Positions 1-11,352 are shown, numbered from the stretch's first letter. The stretch is 64,000 nt of DNA from Balaenoptera acutorostrata (GCF_949987535.1 NC_080080.1:66121006-66185005); one strand, 5' to 3'. Made by a program: numbers and translations. Notes: a model not told the origin generated them from the sequence alone.

Positions 1-14
1 CTCATTAATCCCTG

Positions 15-360
15 AATTATCCAATAGAAATATAATGCGAGCCACATCTGTAATTCCCAATTTCTAGTAGCCACATTGTAAAAATACAAAGCAACGGTAA
101 AATTATTTATTTTTAACGGTAAAAATTTATAGTTTATTTTTAACGGTAGAATATACTTCCTTTGACCCAGTATATCAAAAATATTATCATCGTTTGACAG
201 ATATTTTTAAAAAATATTAGTGAGATATTTTACATTCTTTTCTTCATATTGTCTTCAATATCCGGTGTGTATTTTACAATATTGTACATGACTAGCCACA
301 TTCCAAGTGCTCAATCGCCTCATGTGGCTGGTGACATCCATATTGGACAGTGCTGGTCTA
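15..360 (+). mobile_element. Old nonautonomous DNA transposon fragment (hAT-like MER type)
   Basis: The sequence from CCAATAGAAATATAATGCGA to the end around CATATTGGACAGTGCTGG, with inverted-repeat-like ends (TCCAATAG against TATTGGACAG) and inner AT-rich arms mentioning 'agtagccacat' and 'gactagccacatt', matches a well-known mammalian MER-type DNA transposon. I am unsure of the subfamily name. Confidence 0.6.
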
Positions 361-744
361 AACTCTTTGTTTTTCTAGGTCAAAGGTGTGGGCAATTTCT
401 TCAGCCAACTGGACAAACCCAGAACATCAGGAGGCTCTGGGGAGACACCACCAGGAAAGTCATATGGGAAATGCATTCCAACAACAAACATTTCTTAAGC
501 ACCTACTTACCACATGCTTTGACTTGGTATCCACCTCCCACCCCCAAACAAACTCTAAACACACTTGACCTGACCAACTTTACACTTCCTTATGCAGTAT
601 TTACTTCGGAGGAAGGGGAAGGTGGCATTAAATGGCCTTCTTTTCTATGGTCTGTAATTATCATCCACCTCATTCTCCCTTTTCAGAAAACCAAAGTCTG
701 CATTTTTTTTATTTTAGCAAATTAAGCACCTTTTCTCTGTTACA

Positions 745-885
745 CTTAGTGTGCTGCTTCTCCACAATCTCATTTAATCCTTTTCAGTTACTGATTTAGG
801 AGTTTTATCCCAGTTTTCAAATAGGGGAAGTGAGGCTTGGAGAAGTGCTGTGACTTTACGGTGAGAAAACTTGGAGAAAGAAAGT
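745..885 (-). repeat. MIR SINE fragment
   Basis: Reverse-complement MIR core: CTCATTTAATCC followed by a degenerate 'tcccagttttcaaatagggg' and 'aagtgctgtgactttac'. Heavily decayed. Confidence 0.55.
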
Positions 886-1109
886 TTCTGATGCAGTCCC
901 ATCCATTTTCCCGCAGTGATGTCTCTTATGAGGCCTGTGGAAAATGTCCGGCAAGGGGACCATGCACTTCACACCCTAGAAGCCTGCAGTTAAAGCAAAG
1001 AAACATCTTGTGCTGTCTGAAATCCATATCAAACCCTGGTGTACAAAACCTGGGTCAGTTCTGGGCCCTGACACTTTATTAGGTGTGTGATGTTGGGCAA
1101 GGCAGTTCA

Positions 1110-1300
1110 TAGTAATAAAAATAACTAGGATTTATTGATTTTCTCCAGTGCATCAGGCTGTGGCCTGGGCAATTGCTCATATACTCCCCATTCCTCACAA
1201 CAAGTTAGATATTTCATATTATAGATAAGTAATCTGAGCCTCAGAAAAAGTAAATTGCCAAAGGTCATACAGCTAATAAGCAGGAGAGCCAGGATTATTA
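1110..1300 (-). repeat. MIR SINE
   Basis: Reverse-complement MIR: 'cattcctcacaacaagtta', 'attatagataagtaatctga', 'gccaaaggtcatacagctaa', then 'agagccaggatt'. The order is that of a near full-length MIR. Confidence 0.75.
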
Positions 1301-1910
1301 ATTTATTAATTATTATTAAATGTATTAATGTTTGAGACTGTAACTTTAACCCCACCTCCCATTGCATACTTAAAAAGAACAGCTTAAGGAATTTCAAAAT
1401 CATCAATATATACCATAGACAACTGTATATTTGTGTTACAAATATAAAAGGTTGTAAAGCATGGGCAGATAGGAATTGCTTTCAATGTGCTTTTTTAAAA
1501 TACAAAAGTAAAGATTTCATTATTCATTTGCAATGTTCATTTGCAATATTCATTTGGGAACTTGCCAGAACAATTAAAACGATTGGTTTTTCAAAAGAGA
1601 TAGTTATACTTGCACTTTTCAGCTCACAGGGTTTTTATAATCACTGAGAGAGAAGGAAAAGTAAAAGCATTTTGAAAGTCTAAAGAGGTGACGAATGTCA
1701 GATGTCATTAGAAACCTGTTAAAGCAAACTGCAGTTATATACTAACATGAAATGTATATGAAGATACATTTCTTAATCTTCATTAGGAGTCTGCAACTTG
1801 AAAAAAAAGAGTGAAAGAATAAAAATGTAACTAGAAAGAAATGGAGTGAAAGGGGAAATGAAAACAAGGTAAAAGAAAATAGAGAAAATAGCTCTTTCTT
1901 GTAAGAGATC

Positions 1911-1994
1911 AGAGGGAGAAAGGGAAGATGAGAGGGGAGGGAGGGAGGAAGGAAGGAAGGAAGGGAGAAGAAAAAAGAAGGAAAAAGGAAAGAG
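1911..1994 (+). repeat. Polypurine (GGAA/GGGA-rich) tract
   Basis: About 85 bases are almost entirely purine on the + strand, including tandem GGAA and GGGA units at about 1935-1965. The Phe/Ser/Pro-rich frames on the minus strand across it are a by-product of the low complexity. Confidence 0.9.
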
Positions 1995-2974
1995 CTATGA
2001 AAAAAAAAAGAATCCTTGGGGTCAGGCAGTTCCTTCAAGGAAAAGAAACTGGCCATGACCCACTTCGCGTTGAGTCTGGGTACAGTTTTTGCGACTGTTT
2101 AGAGAAAATCTAGCGCTCTCCCTGCCATTAATCTTTTCTAAAGAAAAGACTTTGTTCTGCACCTGTATAAACAATCCCGATTTTTAAAACCTATATGCCT
2201 GCCTCTAATGTGAGAGACTCTGTATTTATGCTGATATCTTCAAGTCATCAATAGGCGATGCAAAAAGCTGCCTGAGATCTCCTCTTTACATCTTTTTGCT
2301 CCCCCTTCTCTCTTTTTTTTTTTTTTTGTTTTTTTGTTTTTTGCTTTTCTCCTTCGCCTGGCGCACCTAGAGTCAAGTCCAAGTTCAAGCGTTTCAGGAA
2401 AGATGTCTACGCTCTGTCAAGTATTCCCTGCGTTTTCCCAGACCAGAGGGAACTGAGAGCGAGCGATCTTTTTACTCAACTGATCCCAAAGGAGCCCCTC
2501 CCCCTACTCTCCACCCCCGCCCCCCAACCAAATGACAAAATATACCGGGAGAAAACCTCTGCAAACGGGGGCGAGCGGGATGGGTTTGGCGAAACACCCC
2601 CACGGGGGGAGGCCTGGCCTGGGAGACGAAGGTAGAACGATGATGCCTGAGTGATGAAGTCAGCCCGGGCCAGCCACCTGTTGCGGCCCTTCAGGCATGG
2701 AGCCGGGCGCATTTGTTCTGCTGGAGGAGCCGGCGGAGCGAGGCTGGCCCCGCGGCTTCGGCCCGCTCCGTCCCCAGCTAACTGCCCATCAGTCTCTCCT
2801 TAAGCTTCTCTCAGCTTGGGAAGCTGTGGGCTTGTAGGGAAAGGACAGGTGAACACCTAATTCGGGTGTGAAGATTCAGTTTCCTCAGAACGGAGTAACT
2901 AACCCCAACCCAACCTCATAGGGTTTTAATTATTTTGTTGTTGTTTTAGTTTTGTGTGTTTGTTTTAATTACTC

Positions 2975-3035
2975 AGTGGGCAGGCACAGGGCGCCTAATG
3001 CAGTGCCTGGCACACAGCAGGCATTCAATAGCTGG
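2975..3035 (+). repeat. MIR/L2 3'-end fragment
   Basis: 'agtgcctggcacacagcagg' then CATTCAATAG is the conserved tail shared by MIR and L2 elements. Confidence 0.55.
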
Positions 3036-3439
3036 CCATTGGTGTCCACTTCCAACATGAAGTACACATCCCCAGACCACGTATTGCAAAGGCCCTTCGA
3101 GTGAGAAAACGATAAGACCGCAGTTATGGTTTGTCTCCTTTGAGGGGCATACTTCTGGGTGCCGTTTTGTCGGGGTTTTTTTGTTTTTGTTTTTTACTTT
3201 GGACGATTGTGTTGACTTACATTCTGCATCCAGGAGCGCGCTCTTCAACATACCATCTAAAATAGTCATCGAGTCCCTAGACTATAACTCAACCGCTGGG
3301 GCAGGATCCTCTATCTTACGCACGGTGGTGTTAAAAACAAAATTAACACATGGAACTCTCAAGACAGCAAAAAATAGCGGATATAAGCATCTGTGCTGTG
3401 CGGCGGGGAGGCGTGTAGCGACTGGAATACCGAGGGGCC

Positions 3440-3625
3440 AGGGATTCTACTCACGGATTTTGAGTCCGTATTCTACTTACCAGCCTGTTGATTTGGGGTC
3501 CGTTATTTAATATCTATCTCTGCGGCTTAGCTTCAAGTTCTGCAAAGTGGAGATAATAACATTTAAGTCACAGATGTCTGAAAATGAAAGGAACCAATGT
3601 AGATGAAAGCGCTCTGTAAATCATA
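3440..3625 (+). repeat. MIR SINE
   Basis: Degenerate MIR: 'gattttgagtccgtattcta', 'ttctgcaaagtggagataat', and the end 'gaaagcgctctgtaaatc'. Confidence 0.55.
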
Positions 3626-4128
3626 CAGCGAAGTTTAAGGAAAGGAGGGGAGGGAAATGAGAGGTAACTCGCGGACTGTTTGGTGTTGCTTGCTTGTTTT
3701 GCTTTTACTCTTTTGTCGGGCCAGGCTTGAATAGGCAGTCAGACGTTATGAGTGATGAACTTGGAAAATACTGTTCTGCTGAAAAGACTCGGGAAAGAAG
3801 CAGAGGTCGCGATCCTGGGGTTTCCACGTGTCTGGCAACCTTCGCCATCGCTATGATCAGTCGCGGGGTGGAAATGGGATGGGTACATGGGTACGAACAA
3901 GGTCCCCTCCTTCACTCACCCTGCGCACAGTCATCTCGCACTTGATGGGTCTGTCGGGGACAGGGGCCCAAATCCCGGCTCAACAGAGACGTCCCTTCCC
4001 CGCCCCCACCAGCAGATCCTCTGCACTCTGAAATTGGTCCCCACCCCTTCCACGCCCCCGCCCCACCTCTTGCCCCCCTTTCCAACCCCCTCTTCTTTGC
4101 CCTGGGTGGTTTCTTCCGAGGAGTACAG

Positions 4129-4135
4129 ATAAATA
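4129..4135 (+). promoter_or_regulatory. TATA-like box of MSC
   Basis: ATAAATA sits 239 bases before the MSC start codon, at the upstream edge of the GC-rich block. It is the only TATA-like match in the proximal GC-rich promoter. A C-rich tract (4040-4100) lies just before it. Confidence 0.6.
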
Positions 4136-4139
4136 GTCC

Positions 4140-5000
4140 TGTCAAAAGGCGCTGCGCGCCGTGGTGCGCGCCGAGCCTGGGCCCGGGCGCCGACTTCTCG
4201 GCCACGCTCTCCCGGGTCAGCGGCGGGGCTCGTTCTCTGGGCTCCGCGCTTCCCGACCCCGGCCTCTGGTCCTCACCGGAGTTCAGCCTGGCCCCCGCCT
4301 CCGCTAGGGAGCGGAAGGCGGAGGCCGCGAGACTGGCCTGGGGGCGGAAGGCGGGGGCGTGGGGGACACGGCGATGTCCACCGGCTCGGGGAGCGACCCC
4401 GAGGAGATGGAGCTGCGGGAGCTGCAGCGCGGGTACCCGGTCCCCGTCTCCAAGAGGCCGCCCCTCCGCGGCGCCGAGCGCAGCTACATCTCGCCCAGTG
4501 ACAACTCGTCCGCGGAGGAGGAAGACCCCGACGGCGAGGAGGAGCGCTGTGCGCTGGGCGCGGCCGGCGGCGCCGGAGGCTGCAAGAGGAAGCGGCCCGG
4601 GGTGGCGGGGGGCGGCGGTGGCAAGAAGCCCCTCCCGCCCAAGGGCTCGGCGGCCGAGTGCAAGCAGTCGCAGAGGAACGCGGCCAACGCCCGCGAGCGC
4701 GCCCGGATGCGCGTGCTGAGCAAAGCCTTCTCCAGGCTCAAGACCAGCCTGCCCTGGGTGCCCCCCGACACCAAGCTTTCCAAGCTGGACACGCTCCGGC
4801 TGGCTTCCAGTTACATCGCGCACCTGCGGCAGCTGCTGCAGGAGGACCGCTACGAGAACGGCTACGTGCACCCGGTGAACCTGGTAGGGGCGCGGCGCGC
4901 GAGGCCCGGGGCGGGCGGCCGAGAGATGCCCGGCGCGCTCCCGGGCGCCGGGCAGAGTCTGGCCCCTGCGGAAAACCGGGGGTAGGGGCGTTCCGGTATG
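4140..5000. promoter_or_regulatory. CpG island over MSC promoter and exon 1
   Basis: There is dense CpG and very high GC from about 4140 to 5000, covering the 5' UTR, exon 1 and the first bases of the intron, with a second CpG-rich patch at about 5985-6430 in the 3' UTR. Such islands are typical of developmental bHLH genes and are often Polycomb targets. The high GC explains the several long spurious frames on the opposite strand here. Confidence 0.85.
4374..4883 (+). CDS. MSC: Musculin (MSC/MyoR) exon 1, codons 1-170, bHLH transcription factor
   Basis: Musculin is a nuclear class II basic helix-loop-helix factor. In the known family it dimerises with E proteins, binds E-boxes and represses myogenic and B-cell targets. 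Exon 1 encodes an acidic, Ser/Glu-rich N-terminus (residues 45-58 are mostly D/E), a Gly/Ala-rich linker with a KRKR basic cluster at 71-74 (possible nuclear signal), the basic region at about 100-113 ([13 protein letters not shown]), helix 1 at about 114-128, a Pro-containing loop at 129-136 and helix 2 at about 137-157. The start is the ATG at 4374, giving [12 protein letters not shown] as in mammalian musculin; an in-frame GTG at 4359 also opens the frame but is not needed. The exon ends at CTG|GTAGGG, a phase-0 donor at 4884. The frame runs on into the intron to 4985, but that tail is intronic. The Gly linker is about 8 residues shorter than I recall for human MSC (206 aa). Codon use is very GC-rich, matching the CpG island. 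Confidence 0.97.
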
Positions 5001-5447
5001 GGTGGTGAGGAGGCCAGTTTAGTTTCTCCCGGATCACCAGAGGGGCCAGCCATTTTCCTGGAGGAGAACCATCCACCCTTCTGTGTTTGCATCATTCTTA
5101 TCATTGAACGTGGTGCTTTGCCCAGTGACAGCTATTGTCTAATATCCTGCTTCCGGGCTAAATCTAAGTTCCATCTGAGTCCGCTGTCCCGTTGTAGATT
5201 GATTGGCAAATCTCCCTTCCTAGCTTTTTCCAGCTAAGCGTCTGACAGGTTTGAATCAACAAGCCTTACTTTCTGAAAGGAAGGAGGGAAGGCCGATCTC
5301 TTTTCGAAAGCCTTTGGGGTTTTCAATTCTTGAAGAACAGCAGAGGTTTCCCCAAACGGGATTTGTCTGGAAAGTCCCTCTCCGACCTGCCAATTCTCCA
5401 GGCTTGAGAAAGATCATATCCCAGTTCCTACTTGGAGCGAATGGCTG

Positions 5448-5498
<51 letters not shown>

Positions 5499-5772
5499 GG
5501 GGGGACGGGAACTAAGCGACAAAATTCCAAATTCATGCAAATTTCGCGGAATCATCGTGAGGGCAGCATGGACGGACACCTCCCGTCTCACATGATCAAA
5601 ATACAGTAAAGTTAAAATCTTAGTTTAGAGAGAAGACACGCAAATTCCCAGAATACTGATAAAATCTGAGCTACTCAAAGCCAGGGATATTCCAGGGTTC
5701 CGTTTGGAGAGCGGTTTCGGTTTGAAACGGTCGTTTCCCCTGCAGTATCTGATGCTCTTTTTGATTTTACAG
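4884..5772 (+). other. MSC intron
   Basis: An 889-bp intron with GT-AG ends (CTG|GTAGGG ... TTTTACAG|ACATGG). It holds a (TG)n microsatellite at about 5449-5497 and no interspersed repeat that I can recognise. Confidence 0.9.
5449..5497. repeat. (TG)n microsatellite in MSC intron
   Basis: About 24 perfect TG units followed by a G-run. Long enough to be length-polymorphic. Confidence 0.98.
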
Positions 5773-5859
5773 ACATGGCCATTTGTGGTCTCGGGACGAC
5801 CCGACTCTGACACCAAAGAAGTGTCCGCAGCCAACAGATTATGTGGAACCACCGCTTAG
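5773..5859 (+). CDS. MSC: Musculin (MSC) exon 2, codons 171-198 and stop
   Basis: This small terminal coding exon follows a polypyrimidine-TTTTACAG acceptor ending at 5772. In phase 0 it reads [20 protein letters not shown] then NRLCGTTA and a TAG stop at 5857-5859. This is the conserved musculin C-terminus just after the bHLH. Joined to exon 1 it gives a 198-residue protein, close to the family length of about 200, with no frameshift or early stop. The splice sites are canonical GT-AG. A gene caller using open frames alone would miss this exon because it is only 29 codons long. Confidence 0.95.
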   Translation, partial: TWPFVVSGRPDSDTKEVSAANRLCGTTA

Positions 5860-6890
5860 ATCGAACTCGAACTCACTTGAACGGATTATTGGTTAAGCGA
5901 GTGTGTTTGGGGGTCAGGGAGAGAAGGGAGAGAGCGTGAGAACCCCCGAGAATGGGAGGACAGTTCCGCTGGATTCTCCTCGACTCCCACCCCGGGACTG
6001 TGAACTCGACAGGTGGCGGGCGTGGGGTGCAGCCCCAGGGTTCCGCGGCGCGGCCGTCATCGCAGGATGCGGACGGCTAGGCTGCCGCGGGTTTGGGCGA
6101 CGACACTTTACACGCGGACCCAGCTCCAACCTCGGGCTTTAGCAGTGTAGACCAACGCCGGCGCTGCAGTCTGAGCCCAGCGCGCAGCCGCCTAGGCGTT
6201 CGTTTCCAGGCTGAGCCAGATCTACATGGGTGATGGCACGACTCTGCGCAGCCCAGGCCTTTCGCGGTTAGGTAATTGTTAGAACGCGCTCTCGACAATC
6301 GGCTTCGAAGACGGAGGTCTTCACGTGAGACCTACCTGGGGCGCGTCTTTAAGTTGCAAAGAGAGGGTGGCACACCTGGGCCAGGTTTGTATCCCACGGG
6401 TCAGCGCCATCCTGGCGGGCGCACGATGCCCTCTCCGCTCGGGGAGAGGTGGAGGCGCGCTTTCTGAGAGCAACTCAGCTGGGTTTGCCAGGAGCGGCCC
6501 TGGCGGTTCGGCTTTCAGGTGCGGTCACCCCTTTCACTCCCCCCAGGCGCCCATCTCTCCGAAACCAGGCTTCCGTCTCCCCCTTCCCCTTCTAGGCTTG
6601 AGCCTCCCATCCGGCTCTCCCCACTGAACCCAGCTCGGGTCTCCTTCGGCACCTCCCTCTGCTCCCTCCTCCCACACCTACTTGCAGCTCCCCCCCCCCC
6701 ACCCCCGCTCCTGACTGTCCCCAGCTGGCCTCCTCGCTCGGGGTGGCCCCCGCCTCCAACACTGCCTCTCGGCGTCCACGTTCTTCCTCCGGCGGGGCGG
6801 GGCGCCGAGGCTGTCCCGTACCTAGTGACCCTGCTCCGGGGGAACGCGCCGCTGCGCCAGGCTGCACTACCACAGTAATTAGCAAATGTA

Positions 6891-6919
6891 AATAAATTTA
6901 TTTTTGTATGAATAATAAA
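6891..6919 (+). terminator. MSC polyadenylation signals
   Basis: Two canonical AATAAA hexamers (6891-6896 and 6914-6919) lie in an abrupt AT-rich island at the end of a GC-rich 3' UTR. GT-rich sequence follows at about 6922-6980, as expected for a downstream cleavage element. Confidence 0.75.
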
Positions 6920-6959
6920 ACGCGTTGTGAAAACCGAGTGCCCCTGGGGCGTCAGAATG

Positions 6960-8070
6960 TGGTCTTTGTTGCCCTTGACTGAGTTTGGTCTGGGAATTAA
7001 TTTAAAGGTGCCCTCTTGGCTCTGGACGGGGATTAGGTCATTGTCGGCCGAGGGGGTTGATCACATTTGGATCACTGCAATTTCAAGCGTAACTCTCTTT
7101 CTATGATTCATCTTCTCAAGGCAAGGGTTACTGGAAAGCAGGAAATGGAGGCTTGTTAGGCCCTAAGAATCTTTTGGGGCCTGAGCCACGTTGAAAGGTA
7201 TACACTCTTCAAAGTAATATATGTGCACTTTTTTCTTTTACACACACACACACATACACGACGACTTCTCCAGCCTAAAACACACTCCAGTGCTAACAAT
7301 TGCAAGTAGCTCAAGAACCCCCTACAGCCCACATACCCGGCGTGGAGGATGGGTCTCAGGTCTAACTAGCAGAATAAAACCACAACACAAGGAGCCAATT
7401 TGTACTTCAGTAGAGCTTTTCTTTTTTTCAAATATTGTTTATATAGACTTCTGACGTAACTACCTGCAGTTTTCGCAGGAAGTAATAACTTGGGAAACCC
7501 ATCACATGGTTTTTTAAACAGGTCTTTTTTAAAGGAGCATTCTCTTTGTAGAAACTTTAGAAAATTTAGAAAAGTGTGAAGGATAAAACTACCTAAACAA
7601 CTGCCTGATTTGGGGTGTGTCCATTATTTTATGAAATTGAAAGGCAGTTTTCTTGCCCAGAGAGAGAAAATACAGCTGGAGTTTAGGAGGTGAGAGTGAG
7701 GTGAGGGAGCATAGTTTCCTGTGTTGAACTAAACCGAACCCAGACTCCGGAGAACTGCTTTCTGGCACCATTTTCTTGGGCTTTTGTTCATACCCGGTGG
7801 GGATCCAGTCTTCAGTGGCAGAAGTCAGCAGGGGATTTCAGCAGGGCTCTCTGGTTAAAGGAGAACTTGGGAGTAACTAGTGACAGTAAACCTCATCACG
7901 GCGGTTCAAGGCACTTAGGCCTTTTGTAAGCACTGGAAGCCAGGCTTCTTGGGGGTGGGGTGTCTGCTCGAAGCCAGCTCTGAGTCAAGGTCTTTTCCAA
8001 AGCTTCCAGGAAATAAGGTCCTCTTCGAGGAAAGGAGGCATTGTTGTATCTTATTAAGGTGAACCTGAAG
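6960..8070. other. Intergenic sequence downstream of MSC, no gene seen
   Basis: Mostly unique sequence, with a short (CA)n run at about 7240-7258. No coding frame resembles a known protein. Confidence 0.5.
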
Positions 8071-8077
8071 GTTTGCA

Positions 8078-8262
8078 GAACCAAGCTTGGAATCCAAGCT
8101 CTGCCACCCACCCCCCCAGACTAGTGACCCTGTGCAACCCCACTCAGCCTCAGTTTCCCTGTCTACAAAATGGGGTAATAACAGTGGCCACCTTGGAAGA
8201 TTGCCGTCAGGAATAAATGTGATAATATTTAAGCAACCCTTCTAAGGCAGTGAGCAATGCCC
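8078..8262 (+). repeat. MIR SINE
   Basis: 'aatccaagctctgccaccca', then 'cagcctcagtttccctgtct' and 'acaaaatggggtaataacag' follow the MIR order on the + strand. Confidence 0.8.
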
Positions 8263-8279
8263 GTAAAGGCTGACTGATA

Positions 8280-10320
8280 ACTAAAGGAAAAGGGAGGGGA
8301 GGCTTCGGCAAATGGGGACACTTTAAACAGGTGGGACATTTCAGGAATCCAGTCTTTAAGACTAGGTCCTGTTTTGAAATGCCTGGATTAAAACAGTGAG
8401 AGAGAAGTGCCCCACCAGAGCAGAAACAGAAACAGAAAGAAAAGAAAAAAAAGACTATATTTCTGGTGAATACAGATAAGAAAAAGCATTTGAATAAACA
8501 AGGAAATATTAGGGCACATTTTCATAAATAAAAAATATTTTGTTACTATAATTATATTCTTTCAGGACACTTCAGGGGCAAACCCACAGATTTTCTGCCC
8601 CTACTCTGCTCCCACCCCAAATAAGGGGGTGCTTTCACTGACTCACATACCCAGAATGTTGTTCTCTGCAAACTCATTTTTTATTGCACTTGATAATCTG
8701 ATAATTTATAGAGAAGAAAAAAAACTTTCTCGAGAATTTTTTGCTCCATGGTTTCTGTAAAAAGTCCAATGTCAAGAATTACGTTATTAAAAAAAGAAGA
8801 GAGGGGCCAGTTTCTAGTAAGTCCCAATGAATCAGTTCAAATTGCTCAAGCTTCTGGGCACGGGTTGCTGTTGGGAGAGGCCTGAAGCACCTTGAACCAG
8901 TCCTTTCTTGATCTACTGTGACTGTCGTGACTATCGTGAGCTCTAAGTGGTAGAAAGGCATCCCAAAACCGTCCTTATTTTTTCCCTTCATCATTTTCCT
9001 TTAGGGATTTGGGTTGGAGAAATAGGAGTTGGGGGCTGGGGTAATCAGCGAATTTAAAAAAGAGAGAGAAGTAAGTTTGTCCTTAGGGTTATTTCAATTT
9101 GATTATACTGCTGTGAGAGAAAAGTTGAAGGAAAAAAAAAGTTTAAGAAATGTAAAAAGTACTGAATAAACAAATCAAATGAGTAAATTGAAAAATACTC
9201 TTCGGGGGCTTTTTGAGGGACCAAAGCATTATTATTAGTGAGACTGACTCAATCAAAGAGAACAAAAATCCCCTTTCACAGGCTCTTCCTAAGATGAATA
9301 TTTTAAAAGAAATGCTTTCGGCACTGTAATTTTGAAACATTTAGGCGTTTCTCTTGGTTGTGGATGTAAAATTGATTTGGGGCATAGTCTTTTGCACTGA
9401 GCTTCAAGTTACAACTTTATTTTAATAGTCTGATGGCTCTTCAGCAGACAGTGACAATGACCATCACTTTACAAAGGAGATTTTTTTTTTTTACAGGCAC
9501 AGTTTTCCCCCTGGTAATAAAAGCTTCGTAAGTCAAAAATAAATAAGAAAGACATCCCCCTCCTCTATAAAAAGAACTAAATGGAACACATCCTATTTTA
9601 ATAGATAATAGGTAGGTAGTTTGGCTGATACTTTTGAAATAAGTTAAAATGATAACCAAGAAATTCATTTTAGTAATGTCTGGAAGGGCAAAAAACAGGT
9701 AAGTTCATAATTCACTTCTCACTGCCCAGCATCTAACTTCTGGAAGAATTTACTAGGAGGTGAGGATTGGTCGCCTTTGTAAGTGGTCACCTGGCCACTC
9801 TCTTTTCCCTGGGCACTTCTGTTTATCCACCTGAGGACTGTCAGCGTGCTTGCATCTTTGCACTCACCATTCATCTCCTTTTCTATGGTGTTCTGCCCTT
9901 AGTATTCTCTTTTCTTCTCTCTCCCACAACAGTGAAAGACGATCCAGAAAATTCCTTGGAATCCATGACTCTAAGAATGTCTAGGAAGTAGCCAGAACCT
10001 GAAATCTACATGTAATGGTGTAAACATAATTAGCACTGAAGTACTAGTGCCTTGAATTTTCTCAGCCCTTGTGGCTCTGCTATCACCAATATGGGTTACG
10101 GATCAACTTTGGGGTCCTTCATTGCTTGTGGTAAAGAAGCTTGTGGAACAGTTAAGAGTAGGGGCTTTCAGTTTGGTGAAAATATGGTATTTGTATTGAC
10201 TATTACTCTCATCAGTAGAAACGGGGAGGAGTGGGGAGCAAAGAGGAAGAGGTTTTATCTTTTCTTTGTTTGTTAAAAATTTTATATATTATTTTTGGGA
10301 TTTTTAAAACTCATATTTCT
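8280..10320. other. Intergenic stretch, no gene or clear repeat
   Basis: AT-rich, with A-runs (8430-8460, 9125-9145) and a T-run (9481-9492). Nothing recognisable as coding or as a young repeat. Confidence 0.45.
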
Positions 10321-10324
10321 TAAA

Positions 10325-10515
10325 AGATTGCACTCTGCTGTGTCAGATGTAGCTGGTTTCAGTCTAGTCCCACCATTTCACAGCTCTGCATCCTCACGCA
10401 CTTTCCCTTTTCCCTGTGAGACGAGAATAATACATCCTACATCACAGACAGTACTGAAAATGGATTAAATGAGATAATTCTATTAAGCACCTGGGCAATG
10501 TTCCATAAATGCTAA
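10325..10515 (+). repeat. MIR SINE
   Basis: Decayed plus-strand MIR: 'gagacgagaataatacatcc', 'tggattaaatgagataattc', then 'gcacctgggcaatgttccat'. Confidence 0.65.
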
Positions 10516-10774
10516 TTTTTTTTAAAAAAATGAAGTCTTGATTTCTTTCCTTTCCTCTAACAGTAGTTCAGATGTCCTTAATTCTCCTGTAAATTTCTCC
10601 CATCATTCCCCATTGCCACTTTTATCACCTTGCTCTTTTATGCCACCTCTAATTTTCCTGCATTGACCTTTCTTTTTGTTGCCACTAAGTAGAAACTTTC
10701 ATTTGGTTTTCTCTTAAAAAAATAAAGATCATAATGCTCAATATCAAAAATTATTCATGGAACAAAAAAACCAA

Positions 10775-11352
10775 ATTCATTTAGGAGCGTAAGATGGACC
10801 AATGGTTTTTGATGTAACAACACAAAAAGTTCGTTGATATGATTTCAGATTTCACATTGCAGCCAACCTTTCAGAAACTATACTTGTGGAGTCTTGGTGT
10901 AGTATCAAAAACTATCCACAATTACCTGAAGTAGTCATTAAAATACTTCTTCTCTTTACAACTACATATCTGTGAGAGGCTGGATTTTCTTCACATATGT
11001 CGATCGAAATAACGTATCACAACAGATTGATGTAGAAAACAGAAATGAAAATCCAGCTACATTCTACAAAGTCAGATATTAAAGAGATGTGCATAAATAT
11101 AAAACTTTGCCACTTTTCCTATTAAAATGTTTTGGAAAACATAGTTATTTTTATTGAAAACATGTTATTTGCTTTCATATGTAATTAGTTCATTATGAAT
11201 TAGCAAACGTTTTCTCTCAGTTTTGACTTCTAATCCAGTTAATATCAACAGATAGAAGCCACATAAACAAAAGCTTTTCAGGGTCTTTAAGATCTTTTAA
11301 AAGTGTAAAAAAAAAAATCAGAGGCAAAAAAAAGTTTGAGAACCACGGGCCT
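10775..11352 (+). pseudogene. Fossil hAT-Charlie transposon 3' part with transposase C-terminal (hATC) remnant
   Basis: On the + strand the broken frame at about 10840-11090 reads like the C-terminal dimerisation region of a hAT transposase: ...ESWCSIKNYPQLPEVVIKIL... and ...TTYLCER.... It is interrupted by stops and frameshifts. It runs into an AT-rich 3' region and ends with GTTTGAGAACCACGGGCCTAG, the usual hAT-Charlie terminal inverted repeat. It is a dead autonomous-type copy. Exact subfamily is not assigned. Confidence 0.65.

Larger units (their letters stand above)
2040..4128. other. MSC upstream region, no gene seen
   Basis: No coding exon is recognisable. It becomes CpG-richer towards MSC (CpG patches at about 2340-2790 and 3380-3430). 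A T-rich run lies at 2311-2345 and a CACGTG E-box in the 3820s. Apart from two small MIR/L2 pieces it looks repeat-free, so it is the natural place for MSC promoter-proximal control elements (inference). Confidence 0.5.
4160..6935 (+). other. MSC: MSC transcription unit (two exons, inferred ends)
   Basis: The start near 4160 is inferred as about 25-30 bases after the TATA-like box at 4129-4135, leaving a GC-rich 5' UTR of about 210 bases. The end near 6935 is inferred from AATAAA hexamers at 6891 and 6914 followed by a GT-rich stretch (about 6922-6980). The intron is 4884-5772. The 3' UTR (5860 to about 6935) is GC-rich with C-runs around 6690-6705 and turns AT-rich only at the poly(A) site. 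The 2.8-kb span agrees with the compact two-exon structure of mammalian MSC. Human MSC has an overlapping antisense lncRNA (MSC-AS1); I cannot confirm an antisense transcript from sequence alone. Confidence 0.75.

Noticed and set aside
249..725. 158-codon plus-strand frame
   Set aside because: Its first part is inside a DNA transposon fragment and the rest is of mixed composition; no protein similarity seen.
4359..4373. In-frame GTG start five codons before the MSC ATG
   Set aside because: Vertebrate initiation at GTG is rare and the conserved protein begins at the ATG at 4374.
3912..4871. 319-codon open frame antisense to MSC
   Set aside because: It lies in the CpG island opposite MSC exon 1, is Gly/Ala/Arg/Pro-rich and shows no domain; stop codons are rare in such GC-rich DNA.
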